Positions 62,509 through 64,000 of a stretch of DNA of 64,000 nucleotides are shown here, one piece after another. The notes under the pieces were generated by a model. It saw only the letters and a list, made by a program, of their open reading frames with translations. It was not told the DNA's origin and ran no database searches. A program made the position numbers and the translations under genes. This DNA comes from Bradyrhizobium sp. DOA9. Its GTDB lineage: Bacteria > Pseudomonadota > Alphaproteobacteria > Rhizobiales > Xanthobacteraceae. Every line of letters starts with the position of its first letter. Position 1 is the stretch's first letter. The stretch spans positions 4,577,725 to 4,641,724 of the forward strand of contig NZ_DF820425.1 of assembly GCF_000617845.2 (NCBI RefSeq), written 5' to 3'.

Positions 62509-63375
62509 TTAGGCGACGATCCATTCAAGCAATGCGTTCTGCGCGTGCAGCAGATAGGCTTTTGCGGCTGGGCTCTGGCAGGCGTGGTGCGACATCGCAT
62601 CAAGGCTGACCTCCCGGCCTCGGGTGACTGGCGGGCAGGGCAGGAAAATGACGTCGGGACGGCATTTGTCGAGAAGCGATGCCGATACCTGGTACCCAAG
62701 GAGTTGATCCGCGCTTGCGCCATCAGGCCAGCAATCCGTGACGATCACGTCCGCATCGAACAAGGCATCCAGGCTGGTGCTGGTGGCGAAGTTCGGAGCC
62801 GCGAGGTCGTTGACGTGCCAATCTTCCGGAGAGATCTGGGTTACCTGGAGCGGCAGTGCGATGGAGGCTTCGACCCATGATCTCAGGATGTTCGCATCCG
62901 GAGCGAGGCCGACGACTTTCAGCCCGTCCAGGCTTGCCCTCCGGCTCCGCACATAGGCGAGATCGCCCAGCGTTTCGCAGGGGTGGTTCGATCGCGTTCT
63001 CGCATTGACAACCGGCGCACGGGCGTGGGAGGCGAGCTCTTGCAGAGCCGACAGCTCCCGGGTGCGGACCACAAGGACGTCGAACCAATTGTCGAGATAT
63101 GCGGCAATATCGGCCGCCGTTTCGCTGAAGTTGAATCTCACCGGTGCGTTGGCGCAGATTCCGCCCATCGCCTTTACGCCCAGTTCGAAGGCGGTGGTAT
63201 TCCTCCATCCGCCATCGTCAACGATGAGCGCCACGCGCCTGCCGGCGAGGCTCTGCGGCATGGCGCGGTCGGCCCATGCCGCTGCGAGCCCCTGCGCGCG
63301 ATCGACGATGGAGCGGATCGTGTCGGCATCGAGGTCGTGGAATTCTACGAAATCCCGGCCGGATTCGCTAAGCAT
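62509..63375 (-). CDS. Divergent aspartate/ornithine carbamoyltransferase-like protein
   Basis: 288 residues with the carbamoyltransferase fold: FVEFHDLDADTIRSIVDRAQ, a second-domain VVRTRELSALQELASHARAP, HPCETLGDLAYVRS, DVIVTDCWPDG and FLPCPPVTRGREVSLDAMS. The carbamoyl-phosphate motif STRTR is replaced by GGWRNTTAFELG, while HPCxTLxD is kept; the HCLP-like loop is PCPP. Activity with a normal substrate is doubtful. It may use another carbamoyl acceptor or be a regulatory relative. Met 63375 is chosen. It follows the intact MAPEG gene by 23 bp. Confidence 0.75.
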   Translation of the reverse strand: MLSESGRDFVEFHDLDADTIRSIVDRAQGLAAAWADRAMPQSLAGRRVALIVDDGGWRNTTAFELGVKAMGGICANAPVRFNFSETAADIAAYLDNWFDVLVVRTRELSALQELASHARAPVVNARTRSNHPCETLGDLAYVRSRRASLDGLKVVGLAPDANILRSWVEASIALPLQVTQISPEDWHVNDLAAPNFATSTSLDALFDADVIVTDCWPDGASADQLLGYQVSASLLDKCRPDVIFLPCPPVTRGREVSLDAMSHHACQSPAAKAYLLHAQNALLEWIVA

Positions 63376-63398
63376 GGCCGGGAGCCGAAGGCATGCGA

Positions 63399-63797
63399 TC
63401 AAAACACCCTGAAGATCGCCAGCGCCAGCACGGCCTGGGCGAGGAAGCCGACGGTGAAGGCGAGGGTGCGGAACACCGGGATTCCAAGCGCATAGACGAT
63501 GATGTGTGCGACGCGCGACCAGAAATAGACGGCGCAGGCGAGCACCGTCCATTTGGTGGAATAGTCGATCGCGTTCAGGATCAGCACCAGAGGTGCGAAG
63601 ATGACGAGGTTCTCGACGGCGTTGTCATGGGCGAACATCAGCCGGTTCGCCCACTCCGCCTGCGGCTTGTCGCCGCGCGAGGGGTTGGCCATGGCGCCGT
63701 TCAACCCGCGAACCTGGCAGCGGTTGATGATGTAGGGAACCCACAGGACTCCCGTCAGGATCACCGTCAGTGTCAGCCAGAACAATTCACGTGTCAT
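63399..63797 (-). CDS. MAPEG family membrane protein
   Basis: 132 residues with four membrane segments (ELFWLTLTVILTGVLWVPYI; ENLVIFAPLVLILNAI; WTVLACAVYFWSRVAHIIVY; LAFTVGFLAQAVLALAIFRV). FAHDNAVENLVIFAPLVL is the MAPEG hallmark (glutathione and leukotriene metabolism in eukaryotes; unknown in bacteria). It is co-directional with the carbamoyltransferase-like gene. Confidence 0.9.
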   Translation of the reverse strand: MTRELFWLTLTVILTGVLWVPYIINRCQVRGLNGAMANPSRGDKPQAEWANRLMFAHDNAVENLVIFAPLVLILNAIDYSTKWTVLACAVYFWSRVAHIIVYALGIPVFRTLAFTVGFLAQAVLALAIFRVF

Positions 63798-63833
63798 AGT
63801 GCCGGTCCCCTGTGTCGTCGCTGGATTGAGGCT

Positions 63834-63884
63834 AGAGCATGATCCGGAAAAGTGAGTAGCGGTTTTCCGAAACGATCATGCTCA
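63834..63884. repeat. GAGCATGATC palindromic element, copy 2
   Basis: AGAGCATGATCCGGAAAAGT ... GCGGTTTTCCGAAACGATCATGCTC; inverted with respect to 20766-20814. It lies upstream of the MAPEG gene. Confidence 0.88.
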
Positions 63885-63919
63885 AACAATCTGTCTATAC
63901 GAAAGCGCGCCGGATTCCG

Positions 63920-64000
63920 CTACGCGCGAACTCTGACGTAGCTGCCGGGCGCGTCCTCGATCGGCGGGAATGCCTCGCTGCCGACCGCGCGCGCCGGGAC
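63920..64000 (-). CDS. 3' end of an unidentified gene, cut by the window edge
   Basis: 26 codons before a TAG at 63920, reading PARAVGSEAFPPIEDAPGSYVR and then VRA. The GC-rich third positions look coding and the open frame runs to the edge. The fragment is too short to identify. Confidence 0.45.
   Translation of the reverse strand, partial: VPARAVGSEAFPPIEDAPGSYVRVRA

Overview
The window is chromosomal DNA of an alphaproteobacterium, most likely Bradyrhizobium or a close relative (Nitrobacteraceae). The evidence is high GC with GC-rich third codon positions, the family content (Omp31-type porins opening with an Ala-Asp-Leu mature end, RNase E with a large insertion in its S1 domain, a suf operon headed by an IscS-type desulfurase), and several short palindromic repeats typical of rhizobial genomes. 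No rRNA, tRNA, CRISPR array or intact insertion sequence was seen.

Layout. 0-14 kb is core genome: an aminotransferase 3' end, bioY, dctA, a DadA-like oxidoreductase, rne, an AMIN-domain amidase, PBP1A, prfB with its programmed frameshift, and a beta-hydroxyacid dehydrogenase. 14.1-19.3 kb is an AT-richer accessory stretch: two orphan receiver-domain proteins, many small hypothetical genes, dispersed repeats and two damaged genes (an SRAP peptidase and a zinc-ribbon protein). 19.5-38 kb holds a LivK-type binding protein, an M23 peptidase, a Lys-rich BCP peroxiredoxin, a giant AsmA/YhdP-like protein, a chemoreceptor, DoxX, an MFS carrier, tyrS, anmK, a GST-SMR efflux pair, an alpha/beta hydrolase, a membrane LytTR regulator and an acyltransferase. 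38.1-45 kb is a seven-gene Fe-S assembly operon (iscS-like, sufB, sufC, sufD, sufS, sufT, sufA). 45-59 kb has a TfoX-N protein, a diguanylate cyclase, a frameshifted rhlE, an AraC regulator, a caspase-like protein, an FAD monooxygenase, two outer-membrane barrels, an SDR, parE and a DedA protein. 59-64 kb has an MBL-fold hydrolase, a paiB-argC operon, and a divergent carbamoyltransferase between a full and a partial MAPEG gene.

The most interesting regulatory structure is upstream of paiB-argC. A promoter places its predicted start within about two bases of the ATG of a 25-codon ORF with five consecutive arginine codons. Segments that can form alternative hairpins follow. This looks like ribosome-mediated attenuation of an arginine-biosynthesis operon, reading a leaderless leader peptide much as the rhizobial trp leader does. 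Other strong signals are three ATGCA-N2-TGCAT operators around the promoter of the GST-SMR operon, four tandem 23-bp palindromic units behind the amidase gene (with a related palindrome upstream of parE), a full CtrA-type box in front of the amidase, and a roughly 60-residue His/Asp-rich stretch inside RNase E.

Three genes are broken. Two carry one-base contractions in short homopolymers (rhlE and the zinc-ribbon gene), which could be assembly errors. The SRAP gene lacks about 22 bp right after its catalytic Met-Cys.
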